Positions 41,480 through 50,031 of a DNA stretch of 64,000 nucleotides are shown here, piece after piece. Source of the stretch: Amycolatopsis benzoatilytica AK 16/65 (GTDB lineage Bacteria; Actinomycetota; Actinomycetes; Mycobacteriales; Pseudonocardiaceae). Position 1 is the stretch's first letter. Every line of letters starts with the position of its first letter. A program made the translations under genes and the position numbers. Below the pieces are notes generated by a model. The model ran no database searches, was not told the origin of the DNA, and saw only the letters and a list, made by a program, of their open reading frames with translations. The DNA lies in the NCBI RefSeq assembly GCF_000383915.1, contig NZ_KB912942.1:5700564-5764563 (forward strand), read 5' to 3'.

Positions 41480-44400
41480 GGTCCGGTCACCTGACGGCCT
41501 TCCGGACGCAGCGGACAGCAGCCTCGCGCCGGGCACCGGTCGCAGTCGGCGTTCTCGTGCGCCTGATAGTCCGGGCCGACCGCGGCCGCCGCGGCCGACC
41601 GGACCAGTTCAAGCCACTCCCGGCCGCTCTCCTCGTCCATCGGCGGCTGATCCCGTTGGGTGGCACCGGTTTTGTTGTTTCCCTTCGCGACGTAGACCAA
41701 CCGCGCGCCGCCGGGCGCGTTCTTGCCTTCGACCGCGCCGAGCAGCACCGCGAGCTGGTAGGCGGCAAGCTGCGGGTGCTTCTCCGCGTCCGCGCTGGAC
41801 ACCGGGACCTTCCCGGTCTTGATGTCCACGATCACCGGACGGCCGTCCTTGTCCGTCTCCACCCGGTCAACGCGTCCGCGCAGCAGCACGCGGACTTCCT
41901 CTTCGCCCATCGGCAGCTCGACTTCGATGTCCTGCTCTACGCCGGCTTCAATGAGCTCGCGCCGCGACATTTCCAGCCAGGTCACGAAATTGCGCAGCAT
42001 CTGCTCCACCCGCGACCGTTCCCGGCGCGAAAACCACGGCGCGCCGGCGTCCACCCGCACCCACGCCTCTTCGAGCGCCGCCTGGATCTGCTCTTCCGTG
42101 CTGCCCCCGGCCACCGCCTGCGCGAGGCCGTGCACGAGGGTCCCGGTGACCGCGGCGAGCTGTGCCGGATCACTGCCCCCGTGCCGTTCGATCAGCCAGC
42201 GCAACGGGCACTTGACCAGAATTTCCACAGTGGACGGAGAAATCCGCATCAGGTCGCCCGGGCCGTGCACCGGCTCCGTCGTGGACTCCTTCAGCAGCCC
42301 ATACCAGGTGTCCGGATGTGCGCCCGGGACCCCAGCGTCGGCCAGCCGGGCCAGCTGCTTCGCTGCCCGCTGCCGCCGTTCCGGGTCCGCCTTGTCGTCG
42401 CACACGACTTCGCGCAGCTCGCCGACCAGCTCGGCCAGCACCAGCGAACGACCGGCCGGTTTCATCCGGGAATCGAGCATCCCGTCGTCCGCGCCGTTCT
42501 CCTCCAGGTCGTCCAGGAACCGGGACGGCTGTTCGTCCTCGCCCGCCACCGCGGTGACCAGCAGCGTCCGCCGGGCCCGGCTGGCCGCCAGATAGAAAAG
42601 CCGCCGTTCCTCGGCCAGGATCGGCGCGATCGCGGACACCTTGTCGTGTTCGTCCACTCCGGACAGCAGGTCGACCAGCCGCTCCACGCCCAGCAGGGAA
42701 CCGCGCAACCGCAGGTCCGGCCACGCGCCCTCCTGCACGCCGGCGACCGCCACCACTGTCCACTCGCGACCCGCCGCCGCGTGCGCGGTCAGCAGCGAGA
42801 CCCCTTCGCTGGGGATCGCCGCCGGAGCGAGCGTGTCCCCGGCGATGTTCTGCGACGACAGATAGTCCGCGAACGCGGCCACACTCGCCCTCGGCAGCCG
42901 GTCGGCGTATCGCCCCGCCGCGTCGAACAACGCCACCACCGCGTCGAGATCACGGTCGGCCTGTGCGCCCAGCGAACCGCCTCGGTCCACCATCCGCAGC
43001 AGCCGGTCCTGGAGGCCGCTTTGCTCCCACAGCTCCCACAGCACCTGTTCGACGCTCTCGCCCCGGCGCACCGCCTGATGCGTGACACTCAGCAGGTTTC
43101 CGACGCGTCGAACCGGCAACGCCTCATTGTCCGCGAGACCGGCGAGAATGTCGCCGCCGCGCAGTGCCTCCACCAGCAATTCGTCGCTGGCCCGCTGCCC
43201 GCCTCCAGCCAGCTCCAGCCGGCGCAGACCGCGCCGCAGTCGCCGCAATGCCAGTGGGTCCGCGCCGCCGAGCGACGACGACAGCAGCATCTCCGCGAGG
43301 TCGGCGTCCAGCAGCTCCGGCTCCGCCGCGATGCGCAGGATCGCCAGCAGCGGCCGGACCGCGGAATGCTTGGCCAGCGGCAGTTCTTCGGTCGCCGAGC
43401 CGATCGGTACCCCGGCAGCCCGCAAGGCGCGTTGCAGCACCAGGAAAGTCCGCGCTGGAGACCGCACCAGCACCGCCATGTCCGACCAGGCCACGCCGTC
43501 GGTCAAGTGCGCCCGGCGCAACTGGTCCGCGATCCAGCTGGCCTCGGCAGCCGGCGTCGGCATCAGCCGTACGCGAACCTTGCCGCCGCGTTTTCCCTTC
43601 GGCGTCACTAGTTTCCGGTGCGCCGACGCGCCTGGCAAGGTCGCGCCGAGCTTCGTCACCGCGGCCCGGACCGTCGGCGCGAGCCGGTGCGACGTGGTGA
43701 GCAGGACGGTCCGGTCGCCGTCTTGATCGGAGTCGGCGAACAGCGCCGGATCCGCTCCGCGGAACGAAAACACCGACTGATCCGGATCGCCCGCCACCAC
43801 GAACTCCGCCGCGGTGTGCCCGATCATCCGGATCAGCTGGACCTGCAACGGATCCAGATGATGCGCGTCGTCGACGAACAGGTGCCGCACCCGAGCCCGC
43901 TCGCGGTCGCGCAGCTCTCCGTCGTCTTCGAGCGCGAGCAGCGCCGACGTGACCAGCTCCGCGGCGTCGAGAGCCGGCGCGGCGGGCAGTCCGAGTGCGT
44001 TGCCGCCCGCCCCCTGCAGCTGGGTGACCTCTTCGTACTGCGACCAGAACTCCCCGGCGGCGATCCACTCTTCACGGTCGTGCCGACGCCCCAGCTCGGC
44101 CAGATCCTCCGGCCCGAGCCCGCGCTCGGCCGCGCGCATCAGCAGGTCACGAAGCTCCTCGGCGAAGCCGGGCACGGTGAGCGCCGGACGCAGCTGCTCG
44201 GGCCACGCCGTCGCGCCCTCCTCCAGATCACCCTGCAGCAACTCCCGCACGACCACGTCCTGCTCCGCCCCGGCCAACAGCCGCGGCGGCGGCAGTTCCT
44301 CGGCGCGCGCTTCCAGGCGAAGCAGCGAAAACGCGTACGAGTGCACTGTGCGCACGAGCGGTTCACTCACTGTGCGCGGCAGGGGGGATCCCTGATCCGG

Positions 44401-44688
44401 GTCCGAAGTGAGCCGCCGGGTCAGGTCCGCGCGCAGTGCGTCCGCTGCCTTCCGCGACGCGGTGAGCACCAGGATGCTCTCCGGATCCGCCCCGTCCGCG
44501 ATGCGGCGCGCCGCGGCGGAGGCGAGCAGCGCGGTCTTCCCGGTGCCCGGCCCGCCGAGCACGCGACGGAACCCGGCCGGGCCGGCCAGCAGCCGGCGGG
44601 CGCCTTCGTCCCAGGTGAACGCGGGCGCGCTCGGCACCGGCGGGCGCACCAGCCGCGCCTGCCCCGCTCCCGCTCTCCGCACGTGCAC
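41476..44688 (-). CDS. adnA: AdnA: helicase-like/nuclease subunit of AdnAB
   Basis: A 1070-residue partner of AdnB. Walker A VLGGPGTGKTALLASAA, HLFVDDAHHLDPLQ, VAGDPDQSVFSFRGAD and LLTAHAAAGREWTVV mark the SF1A fold. The C-terminal nuclease reads LRGRVDRVETDKDGRPVIVD followed by IKTGKVP and QLAAYQLAVL. Cysteines in VKCPLRWLIERH and in ADCDRCPARGCCPL suggest an AddB-like iron-sulfur cluster around the nuclease. GTG 44688 gives a length close to the mycobacterial protein; GTG 44682 is an alternative. Divergent from the alkyltransferase-like gene. Confidence 0.92.
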   Translation of the reverse strand: MHVRRAGAGQARLVRPPVPSAPAFTWDEGARRLLAGPAGFRRVLGGPGTGKTALLASAAARRIADGADPESILVLTASRKAADALRADLTRRLTSDPDQGSPLPRTVSEPLVRTVHSYAFSLLRLEARAEELPPPRLLAGAEQDVVVRELLQGDLEEGATAWPEQLRPALTVPGFAEELRDLLMRAAERGLGPEDLAELGRRHDREEWIAAGEFWSQYEEVTQLQGAGGNALGLPAAPALDAAELVTSALLALEDDGELRDRERARVRHLFVDDAHHLDPLQVQLIRMIGHTAAEFVVAGDPDQSVFSFRGADPALFADSDQDGDRTVLLTTSHRLAPTVRAAVTKLGATLPGASAHRKLVTPKGKRGGKVRVRLMPTPAAEASWIADQLRRAHLTDGVAWSDMAVLVRSPARTFLVLQRALRAAGVPIGSATEELPLAKHSAVRPLLAILRIAAEPELLDADLAEMLLSSSLGGADPLALRRLRRGLRRLELAGGGQRASDELLVEALRGGDILAGLADNEALPVRRVGNLLSVTHQAVRRGESVEQVLWELWEQSGLQDRLLRMVDRGGSLGAQADRDLDAVVALFDAAGRYADRLPRASVAAFADYLSSQNIAGDTLAPAAIPSEGVSLLTAHAAAGREWTVVAVAGVQEGAWPDLRLRGSLLGVERLVDLLSGVDEHDKVSAIAPILAEERRLFYLAASRARRTLLVTAVAGEDEQPSRFLDDLEENGADDGMLDSRMKPAGRSLVLAELVGELREVVCDDKADPERRQRAAKQLARLADAGVPGAHPDTWYGLLKESTTEPVHGPGDLMRISPSTVEILVKCPLRWLIERHGGSDPAQLAAVTGTLVHGLAQAVAGGSTEEQIQAALEEAWVRVDAGAPWFSRRERSRVEQMLRNFVTWLEMSRRELIEAGVEQDIEVELPMGEEEVRVLLRGRVDRVETDKDGRPVIVDIKTGKVPVSSADAEKHPQLAAYQLAVLLGAVEGKNAPGGARLVYVAKGNNKTGATQRDQPPMDEESGREWLELVRSAAAAAVGPDYQAHENADCDRCPARGCCPLRPEGRQVTGP

Positions 44689-44772
44689 ATCAGCGATGGA
44701 ACCACGTCCGCTCGTCCGGGTGGCGCACCGCCTCACCGCTGATTGTCGGTGGTCCCTCGTACCCTGCGGGTC

Positions 44773-45096
44773 ATGGACGACGAACTGCACGAGCGGATAC
44801 GCGCAGTCATCACCGATGTGCCCGCCGGCACGGTCGCCACGTACGGCGACATCGCCGCGCTCTCCGGCGCGCCCTCGCCCCGGATGGTGGGTCGCGCGCT
44901 CGCCGAAGACGGGCACGATCTGCCGTGGCACCGGATCCTGCGCGCGAACGGGACGCCCGCGCCGCACCTCGCGCACGACCAGCTGGAGCGGCTCCGCGCG
45001 GAGGGCGTGCTGGCCGACGGGCAGCGCATCGACCTGCGGAAATACCGCTGGCGGCCGGAAGGTGACGACGAAGATGGCACGTCCGGACTTTTTTAG
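44773..45096 (+). CDS. Alkyltransferase-like (ATL) protein, MGMT family
   Basis: A 107-residue protein of the O6-alkylguanine-DNA alkyltransferase fold: IRAVITDVPAGTVATYGDIAALSG, RMVGRALAED and PWHRILRANG. The active-site PCHR of true alkyltransferases is PWHR here, so it cannot accept alkyl groups and should flag lesions for excision repair. ATG 44773 lies 7 bases after TACCCT, so possibly leaderless. Its TAG stop lies inside the IdeR-like box of the next gene. Next to adnA as in mycobacteria. Confidence 0.92.
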   Translation: MDDELHERIRAVITDVPAGTVATYGDIAALSGAPSPRMVGRALAEDGHDLPWHRILRANGTPAPHLAHDQLERLRAEGVLADGQRIDLRKYRWRPEGDDEDGTSGLF

Positions 45097-45111
45097 GTTA
45101 GCCTGCCCTAA
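45093..45111 (+). promoter_or_regulatory. IdeR/DtxR-type iron box overlapping stop and start codons
   Basis: TTAGGTTAGCCTGCCCTAA matches the 19-bp DtxR/IdeR consensus TTAGGTTAGGCTAACCTAA at 15 of 19 positions. It starts inside the TAG stop of the ATL gene and ends on the first base of the next ATG. TAGCCT (45099-45104) is a -10-like hexamer inside the box, implying a leaderless, iron-repressed transcript. Confidence 0.8.
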
Positions 45112-45917
45112 TGCTGGAGTATCACCACGGGCACGTCACCGCCGTCCGCCGCATCACCCCGAACCTGGCCCGGATCACCTTCGCGTGCCCCGGGCTGGCC
45201 AGCGCGGGGCCGGTCGCGCCGGACGCGTACCTCAAGATCTTCTTCCCGCGGCCCGGCCAATCCGTGCCGCAGCTGCCTCCGGCGGAGACCGGCGACGGCG
45301 TGATGAGCTGGTATCGCACGTACCTCGCGATGCCGGACGACATCCGCCCGCCGATGCGGACCTACACCGTGCGCGCGGCTCGTCCGGAAACCGGCGAGGT
45401 GGACGTCGAGTTCGTGCTGCATGAGGAGAGCGGCGGCCCGGCGTCCACCTGGGCCGCTCGGGCGTCGATCGGCGCACGCGTGGCGTTCCTCGGCCCGCAC
45501 GGACTGTACGAGGTGCCGGACGAGACGAACTGGCAGCTGCTGGCAGGCGACGAGACGGCACTGCCCGCGATCGGCGCGATCCTGGAAGCGCTGCCGAGCG
45601 GGGAGCGCGCCGTGGTGTACGTCGAAATCCCGGAGCACAGTGAGCGGCAGAAGTTCGAGACGGCTGGCGCGGTCGAGCTGCACTGGGTGGTGCGAGGGGC
45701 GCGGCCGCACGGCGAAGCGCTGGTGGACGCGGTGCGGGCAGCGGTCTTGCCCGGGGGTACGCCGTATGCCTGGGTATCCGGGGAAGCGAACGCGGTGAAA
45801 CTCGTCCGGCGGCATTTGGTGCGGGACCGCGGGTTTGCCAAGACATCGATCTGCTTCACCGGGTACTGGCGGCAAGGGATGAGCGAGGAGGCAGCCGGGC
45901 GGGCGGCCGCGTCCTAG
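45111..45917 (+). CDS. Siderophore-interacting protein (FAD-dependent ferric reductase)
   Basis: A 268-residue SIP/ViuB-family flavoprotein: MLEYHHGHVTAVRRITPNLARITF, RTYTVRAARPETGEVDVEFVLH (FAD-binding), WAARASIGARVAFLGPHGLYE, WQLLAGDETALPAIGAILE and YAWVSGEANAVKLVRRHL. C-terminal FTGYWRQG is typical. It reduces ferric siderophores in the cytoplasm to release iron. No siderophore synthesis or transport gene is nearby. The upstream iron box predicts IdeR control. It converges on the response-regulator gene with 24 bp between stops. Confidence 0.95.
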   Translation: MLEYHHGHVTAVRRITPNLARITFACPGLASAGPVAPDAYLKIFFPRPGQSVPQLPPAETGDGVMSWYRTYLAMPDDIRPPMRTYTVRAARPETGEVDVEFVLHEESGGPASTWAARASIGARVAFLGPHGLYEVPDETNWQLLAGDETALPAIGAILEALPSGERAVVYVEIPEHSERQKFETAGAVELHWVVRGARPHGEALVDAVRAAVLPGGTPYAWVSGEANAVKLVRRHLVRDRGFAKTSICFTGYWRQGMSEEAAGRAAAS

Positions 45918-45941
45918 ACCGGGCCTTCCGCGAGGTAAGGC

Positions 45942-46604
45942 TCACGCGTCGGCGATCCGGTAGCCGACTCCCGGCGTCGTCATGATCACCGCCGGGCCGC
46001 CGAGCTTGCGGCGCAGCCGGCCGACCGTCACCGCGACCGTGTTGGTAAACGGGTCGGCGTGCTCGTCCCAGACCTGGTCGAGCAGCGCTTCGGCGCTGAG
46101 AAACCCCGGGCTGGCGCGCAGCAGCGCTTCCAGTACCGCGAATTCCTTGACCGACAACGCGATCGGCTGGTGGTCGCGGCGGACCGTCCGGCGGATCGGG
46201 TCCAGCTCGATTCCCACGGCGCGCAGCGTGCGCGGTCGGGCATCGGGGCGGCGGCGGGCCAGCGCCCGGATGCGCAGCACCAGCTCCGGGAAGTGGAACG
46301 GCTTGGCGACATAGTCGTCCGCGCCGAGGGCGAGCCCGCCGACGCGATCGCCCGGTGCGCCGGCGGCGGTCAGCATCAGCACCATCGGCCGCACTCGACG
46401 ATCGGTGATCAGCTGGCACACGACGTCGCCGTGCACGCCCGGCAGATCGCGATCGAGCACGACCACGTCCGGCGTCACGACGTCGAGCCGGGCGAGCGCG
46501 TCGGTGCCGTCGTGGGCCAGATCGACGGCCATGCCCTGGTCACGCAACCCCTCCGCGACGATCTCGGCCAGCGAGTGATCGTCCTCGACCAGCAGGACCC
46601 TCAC
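45942..46604 (-). CDS. OmpR-family response regulator
   Basis: A 220-residue regulator. Receiver domain: MRVLLVEDDHSLAEIVAEGL, phosphorylatable aspartate in VVLDRDLPGVHG, conserved threonine in LMLTAAG and lysine in YVAKPFHFPEL. C-terminal winged helix: LSVKEFAVLEALLRASPGFL, FTNTVAVTVGRLRRKLG and TTPGVGYRI. Overlaps the end of the histidine kinase gene (46601-46604), which precedes it; the kinase-first order is less common. Target probably the divergent membrane-protein gene. Confidence 0.95.
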   Translation of the reverse strand: MRVLLVEDDHSLAEIVAEGLRDQGMAVDLAHDGTDALARLDVVTPDVVVLDRDLPGVHGDVVCQLITDRRVRPMVLMLTAAGAPGDRVGGLALGADDYVAKPFHFPELVLRIRALARRRPDARPRTLRAVGIELDPIRRTVRRDHQPIALSVKEFAVLEALLRASPGFLSAEALLDQVWDEHADPFTNTVAVTVGRLRRKLGGPAVIMTTPGVGYRIADA

Positions 46605-47722
46605 GCCGCCACCACCTCCGCGCGAGGCAGCGCGACCGTCACGCGCAGACCACCGCCTGGCCGGGCGAACAGGCCGAGCCGGCCGCCGTGTGCCTCCGCG
46701 ACCGCGGCCACGATGGACAGACCAAGCCCAGTCGAGCCGGTGCGCTCGGCGCCGAGCCGAGCGAACGGCCGCGACAACCGGTCGACGTCGCGCTGGTCGA
46801 GCACCGGCCCGCCCGTCTCGACGGCCAGCAGGAGGTCCGCCCCGGAAATCGAGCCGTCGATGTCGATCCAGCCGCCGGCTTCGTTGTGCCGCACCGCGTT
46901 GTCCACGACGTTGCCGATCAGCCGGGCGAGCAGCGGCGGGCTGCCCTCGACCGGCAGCACCGGCAACGTCACCCGCACCGACAAGCCCTTGCGCTCGGCC
47001 TCCGCGGCTGTTTCCCGCACGGCGGCGGACACGAGGTCGCCGATATCGACCACGGCAGCGTCGGCGAATCCGCCGTGCTGTGCGCGGGCCAGCACGAGGA
47101 ACCCGTCCAGCAGGTGGTCAACCCGGTCGAGCTGGCCACGCAGCCGTCCGGTCAGGGCGACAGTCGCCCTCGGCGCATCGGGTTTGGCGGCGGCGACGTC
47201 CACCAGCGCCCGCATCGTCGTCAACGGCGTGCGCAGTTCGTGGGATGCGTCGGCGACGAACCGGCGTTGCGCGGCGAAGGATGCTTCGAGCCGGGCGAGC
47301 AGTTCGTCGATCGTGTCGGCCAGGTCTTTGACCTCGTCGGCCGGGCCGTCGACAGCGAGCCGCTGGTCGAGGCTGTCGGCGGAAATGCGGCGCGTGGCGC
47401 TGGCGAGCCGGCGCAACGGCCGGAGCACCCGCCGCGCCAGTGCCCGTCCGACGAGCACGGACAGCACTGCCAGCACGGCAAGCGCCGCGAGCGCGCCGAT
47501 CAGCAACTGCCGGGTCTGCTGCTGGCGGACGGCGCTCAGCTGCTCCTGCAGATGCCGAGCGAACTGAACCGGATCCGCGTCCGCCGGCCCGGCCGGAACC
47601 ATGTCGCTGGCCCCGCCGTCGGCGAGCAGCACAGTCAGCCCGAGCAAGGCGGCACCGGACAGCAAGAACACGACGGCGTACAAAACGGTGAACCGGACTT
47701 CCACGCTGCGCGGCCTGAACAC
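46601..47722 (-). CDS. Sensor histidine kinase
   Basis: A 373-residue kinase: helix 1 (VLYAVVFLLSGAALLGLTVLL), an extracytoplasmic loop of about 50 residues, helix 2 (LLIGALAALAVLAVLSVLVG), HAMP (RPLRRLASATRRISADSLDQ), H-box FVADASHELRTPLTTM, N-box NVVDNAVRHNEAGG and G-box TGLGLSIVAAVAEAHGG. GTG 47722 is preferred; a longer frame to ATG 47791 would leave 16 bp to the divergent gene. The signal is unknown. Confidence 0.9.
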   Translation of the reverse strand: MFRPRSVEVRFTVLYAVVFLLSGAALLGLTVLLADGGASDMVPAGPADADPVQFARHLQEQLSAVRQQQTRQLLIGALAALAVLAVLSVLVGRALARRVLRPLRRLASATRRISADSLDQRLAVDGPADEVKDLADTIDELLARLEASFAAQRRFVADASHELRTPLTTMRALVDVAAAKPDAPRATVALTGRLRGQLDRVDHLLDGFLVLARAQHGGFADAAVVDIGDLVSAAVRETAAEAERKGLSVRVTLPVLPVEGSPPLLARLIGNVVDNAVRHNEAGGWIDIDGSISGADLLLAVETGGPVLDQRDVDRLSRPFARLGAERTGSTGLGLSIVAAVAEAHGGRLGLFARPGGGLRVTVALPRAEVVAA

Positions 47723-47807
47723 CGGACCAGCATGCCTCGCCGGACCTAACAACGGGGTGACAACGCGGGTTCGACCAGTGTTACCCCGCACCGCCTAGAA
47801 CCGGCAC

Positions 47808-49325
47808 ATGCCGATCACCGACTCGCTTCGCACCGCCTGGCGCGCGTTCCGCCGCCCCGGCCGGCTGTTCACGCTCGCCGCCGCGGTACTGGTCGTCCTC
47901 GCCTACGGCCTGCTCTTCGCCTTCGGCAACCATCAGTCGTGCGCCGGCCCGTGCCAGCCCCTGCCCCAGTCGGCGGACGGCGCTCCGGTCAACGACCAGT
48001 TCTGGTTCCTGCACCGCGACCTCGGCCGCGACGGGGAGATCACTGCCCGGCTGACGGCGATGACTGGGACGATCACCTACCCGCCGCCGAATCACGACCA
48101 GATCGTGCCGGGGCTGGTGCCATGGGCGAAAGCCGGGCTCATCGTCAAGGACGGCGTGCGGCCGGGCAGCCAGTACGCCGCGCTGATGCGGACCGGCAGC
48201 CACGGCGTGCACTTCCAGTCCGGTTACACGAACGACGTCGCCGCCGCCGGCACCGGTCCGTGGCTGCGCCTCACTCGAGCGGGCAACACCATCACCGGTG
48301 CCGAGTCGGCCGACGGCCAACGCTGGACGCCGGTGGCGACGGTCGTGCTGGACGGCTTGCCGGACACCGTGCAGGTCGGTCTCTTCGCGACTTCTCCGGG
48401 CGACTTGAGCCTTCGCGAAACCGGCCTGGGCGGCGCTACCGAACAGGTCCGCTTCACCCAGGCAGCGGGCACCTTCGACACAGTGACCGTCCGGGGCGGC
48501 GCGGCCGGACTGTGGCGCAGCGAGCCAGTCGGCGAGATGAACCAGACGGACTGGGAGAAGTACCACCAGCCGTCCGGCGCGGTCGAGCGAGCCGGTGTCG
48601 TCACCGTCAGCGGCACGGGGGACATCGGCCCCCGCACGGCCGGTCCGGACAGCCCGCAGAAAGCGCTGCCCGGATTGACCATCGCGGTACTTCTCGTCCT
48701 GGTTGCCGCGGCCCGCTTCGGCGCCCGCTCCGAACGGCCGGAACTCGCCGCGCGCGGGACGGTGGTCGCCGCGGCGGGGTTCGGCACCGGGCTCCTGTCC
48801 GTCGGCATCCTCCTCCCGATCAGCCGGGCGATCCTGCGGGGCAACGGGATCCCGGTGGCACCGATTCCGCTGTGGACGATGACCGGACTGGTCGCGGGCA
48901 TCGCCGCGGCACTGGCCCTGTGCGCCGTGTTCGCGTTCGGCCTCGGCGCCTGGCTGCGCCGCGGCTGGCTCGCGTCGGCGGTCGCGACGCTGCTGGTCGC
49001 CGTGCCCTACGTCGTGACGACGTTTCCGCTGCTGCCCGACCCGATCGCCGATTGGCTGCTGCGGCTCACCCCGGCCGCGGGGTTCTCGGCGGCTCAGACC
49101 GCCGTCGAGTACCCGCAGGTCACCGCCCATTACGCGGCCTCCGCCGGCTACTTCCCGCTGCCCGGCTGGGCAGGCCTGCTCGTGCTCGGCGGGTTCGCCG
49201 CGCTGGCGAGCGTCGCCGCCGCTAGCCGCCGTAACGGCTCACGATCAGCTTCACCAACGCCCCCAGCCGCTGCCGTTCCGGCTGAATCGTCCGCACCCCC
49301 GCCGCCTCCAGCGGTGCCGCGGTGA
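47808..49325 (+). CDS. ABC-2 permease-like membrane protein with extracytoplasmic beta-sandwich domain
   Basis: A 505-residue protein. Helix 1 (LFTLAAAVLVVLAYGLLFAFG) is followed by an extracytoplasmic region of about 240 residues resembling a concanavalin-like/DUF1349 fold (DQFWFLHRDLGRDGEITARL, WAKAGLIVKDGVRPGSQYAAL, WLRLTRAGNTITGAESADG). Six or so C-terminal helices follow, then a Pro-rich tail. Such proteins usually sit beside an ABC ATPase; none is here. The last 104 bp overlap the 3' end of the convergent hemD gene. Divergent from the kinase, so probably its regulon. Confidence 0.72.
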   Translation: MPITDSLRTAWRAFRRPGRLFTLAAAVLVVLAYGLLFAFGNHQSCAGPCQPLPQSADGAPVNDQFWFLHRDLGRDGEITARLTAMTGTITYPPPNHDQIVPGLVPWAKAGLIVKDGVRPGSQYAALMRTGSHGVHFQSGYTNDVAAAGTGPWLRLTRAGNTITGAESADGQRWTPVATVVLDGLPDTVQVGLFATSPGDLSLRETGLGGATEQVRFTQAAGTFDTVTVRGGAAGLWRSEPVGEMNQTDWEKYHQPSGAVERAGVVTVSGTGDIGPRTAGPDSPQKALPGLTIAVLLVLVAAARFGARSERPELAARGTVVAAAGFGTGLLSVGILLPISRAILRGNGIPVAPIPLWTMTGLVAGIAAALALCAVFAFGLGAWLRRGWLASAVATLLVAVPYVVTTFPLLPDPIADWLLRLTPAAGFSAAQTAVEYPQVTAHYAASAGYFPLPGWAGLLVLGGFAALASVAAASRRNGSRSASPTPPAAAVPAESSAPPPPPAVPR

Positions 49326-50031
49326 CCGGTCCGACGCACGCGCAGACGACCGCGCCCTCGCGCAGCGCCGCGCGAAGCTCCTCACCGTGCCCGGAATCGT
49401 CAGCCAGGTTCAGGAAATTCGTCGCGGCCGGAGCGCTGGTGAACACCAGCGCCGCCAGCTCTCCGGCCACCACCTCGCGAATCAACGAGAACACCGGCTC
49501 CCGCTCGGGCGGCGAATGCCACCGGTACGGCTGCACGGCGAGCACCAACGCCCCCGCTGCGGCGAGCGGCTCGGTGAACTCGGGCAGGGTCGCGCCGTGC
49601 AGCTGCACGGCCACGCGCGCGTCGGCGACCCCGGCAGCGGCAAGCGCGCCGAACAGTTCTTCGTTGCTCTCCCCCGGTGCCGAATACTCCTCCCGCAGCC
49701 CGAGCCCGCGCACCGCTCCGACAGCCTTCGGACCGCGCGCGAAGATCCGCGACGGGCCCAGCGCGGTCAGCAACGAGTCGCGCAGCCCCCAGCTCTCCGC
49801 CGCGTCCAGCCAGCCGCGGAACCCGGCTCCGGTCGTCACCGCGGTGAACTCGACCGGTGCGGCGAGCACGTCCTCGGTGGCGCGGCGCAGATCCGGGTCG
49901 TCGGCGAGCGGGACGATGGTGATCGTCGGTGCGTGGCGCACCTGCGCGCCGTGCCGTTCCAGCGCGCCGATCAAGTCGTCGGCGCGGCGCTCGGCCGTCA
50001 CACCGATCCGCACCCCGTCCAGCTCAGCCAT
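49222..50031 (-). CDS. hemD: Uroporphyrinogen-III synthase (HemD), stand-alone
   Basis: A 269-residue HemD-fold protein with two alpha/beta lobes: VRIGVTAERRADDLIGALERHGAQV, APTITIVPLADD, VTTGAGFRGWLDAAESWG, FARGPKAVGAVRGLGL, VAVQLHGATLPEF, YRWHSPPE, FTSAPAATNFL and ACVGPVTAAPLEAAGV. It converts hydroxymethylbilane to uroporphyrinogen III. A longer paralogue with a DNA-binding tail lies at 53911-55038. The start overlaps the WYL regulator's stop by 8 bp. Its 3' end overlaps the convergent permease-like gene. Confidence 0.88.
   Translation of the reverse strand: MAELDGVRIGVTAERRADDLIGALERHGAQVRHAPTITIVPLADDPDLRRATEDVLAAPVEFTAVTTGAGFRGWLDAAESWGLRDSLLTALGPSRIFARGPKAVGAVRGLGLREEYSAPGESNEELFGALAAAGVADARVAVQLHGATLPEFTEPLAAAGALVLAVQPYRWHSPPEREPVFSLIREVVAGELAALVFTSAPAATNFLNLADDSGHGEELRAALREGAVVCACVGPVTAAPLEAAGVRTIQPERQRLGALVKLIVSRYGG

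Noticed and set aside
45925..45945. AGGTAAGGCTCAC as a second iron box near the end of the SIP gene
   Set aside because: Too few matches to the 19-bp consensus and located between convergent stops.
47723..47791. Histidine kinase start at ATG 47791
   Set aside because: Would leave 16 bp to the divergent gene and adds a basic, non-family N-terminus; GTG 47722 is more plausible.
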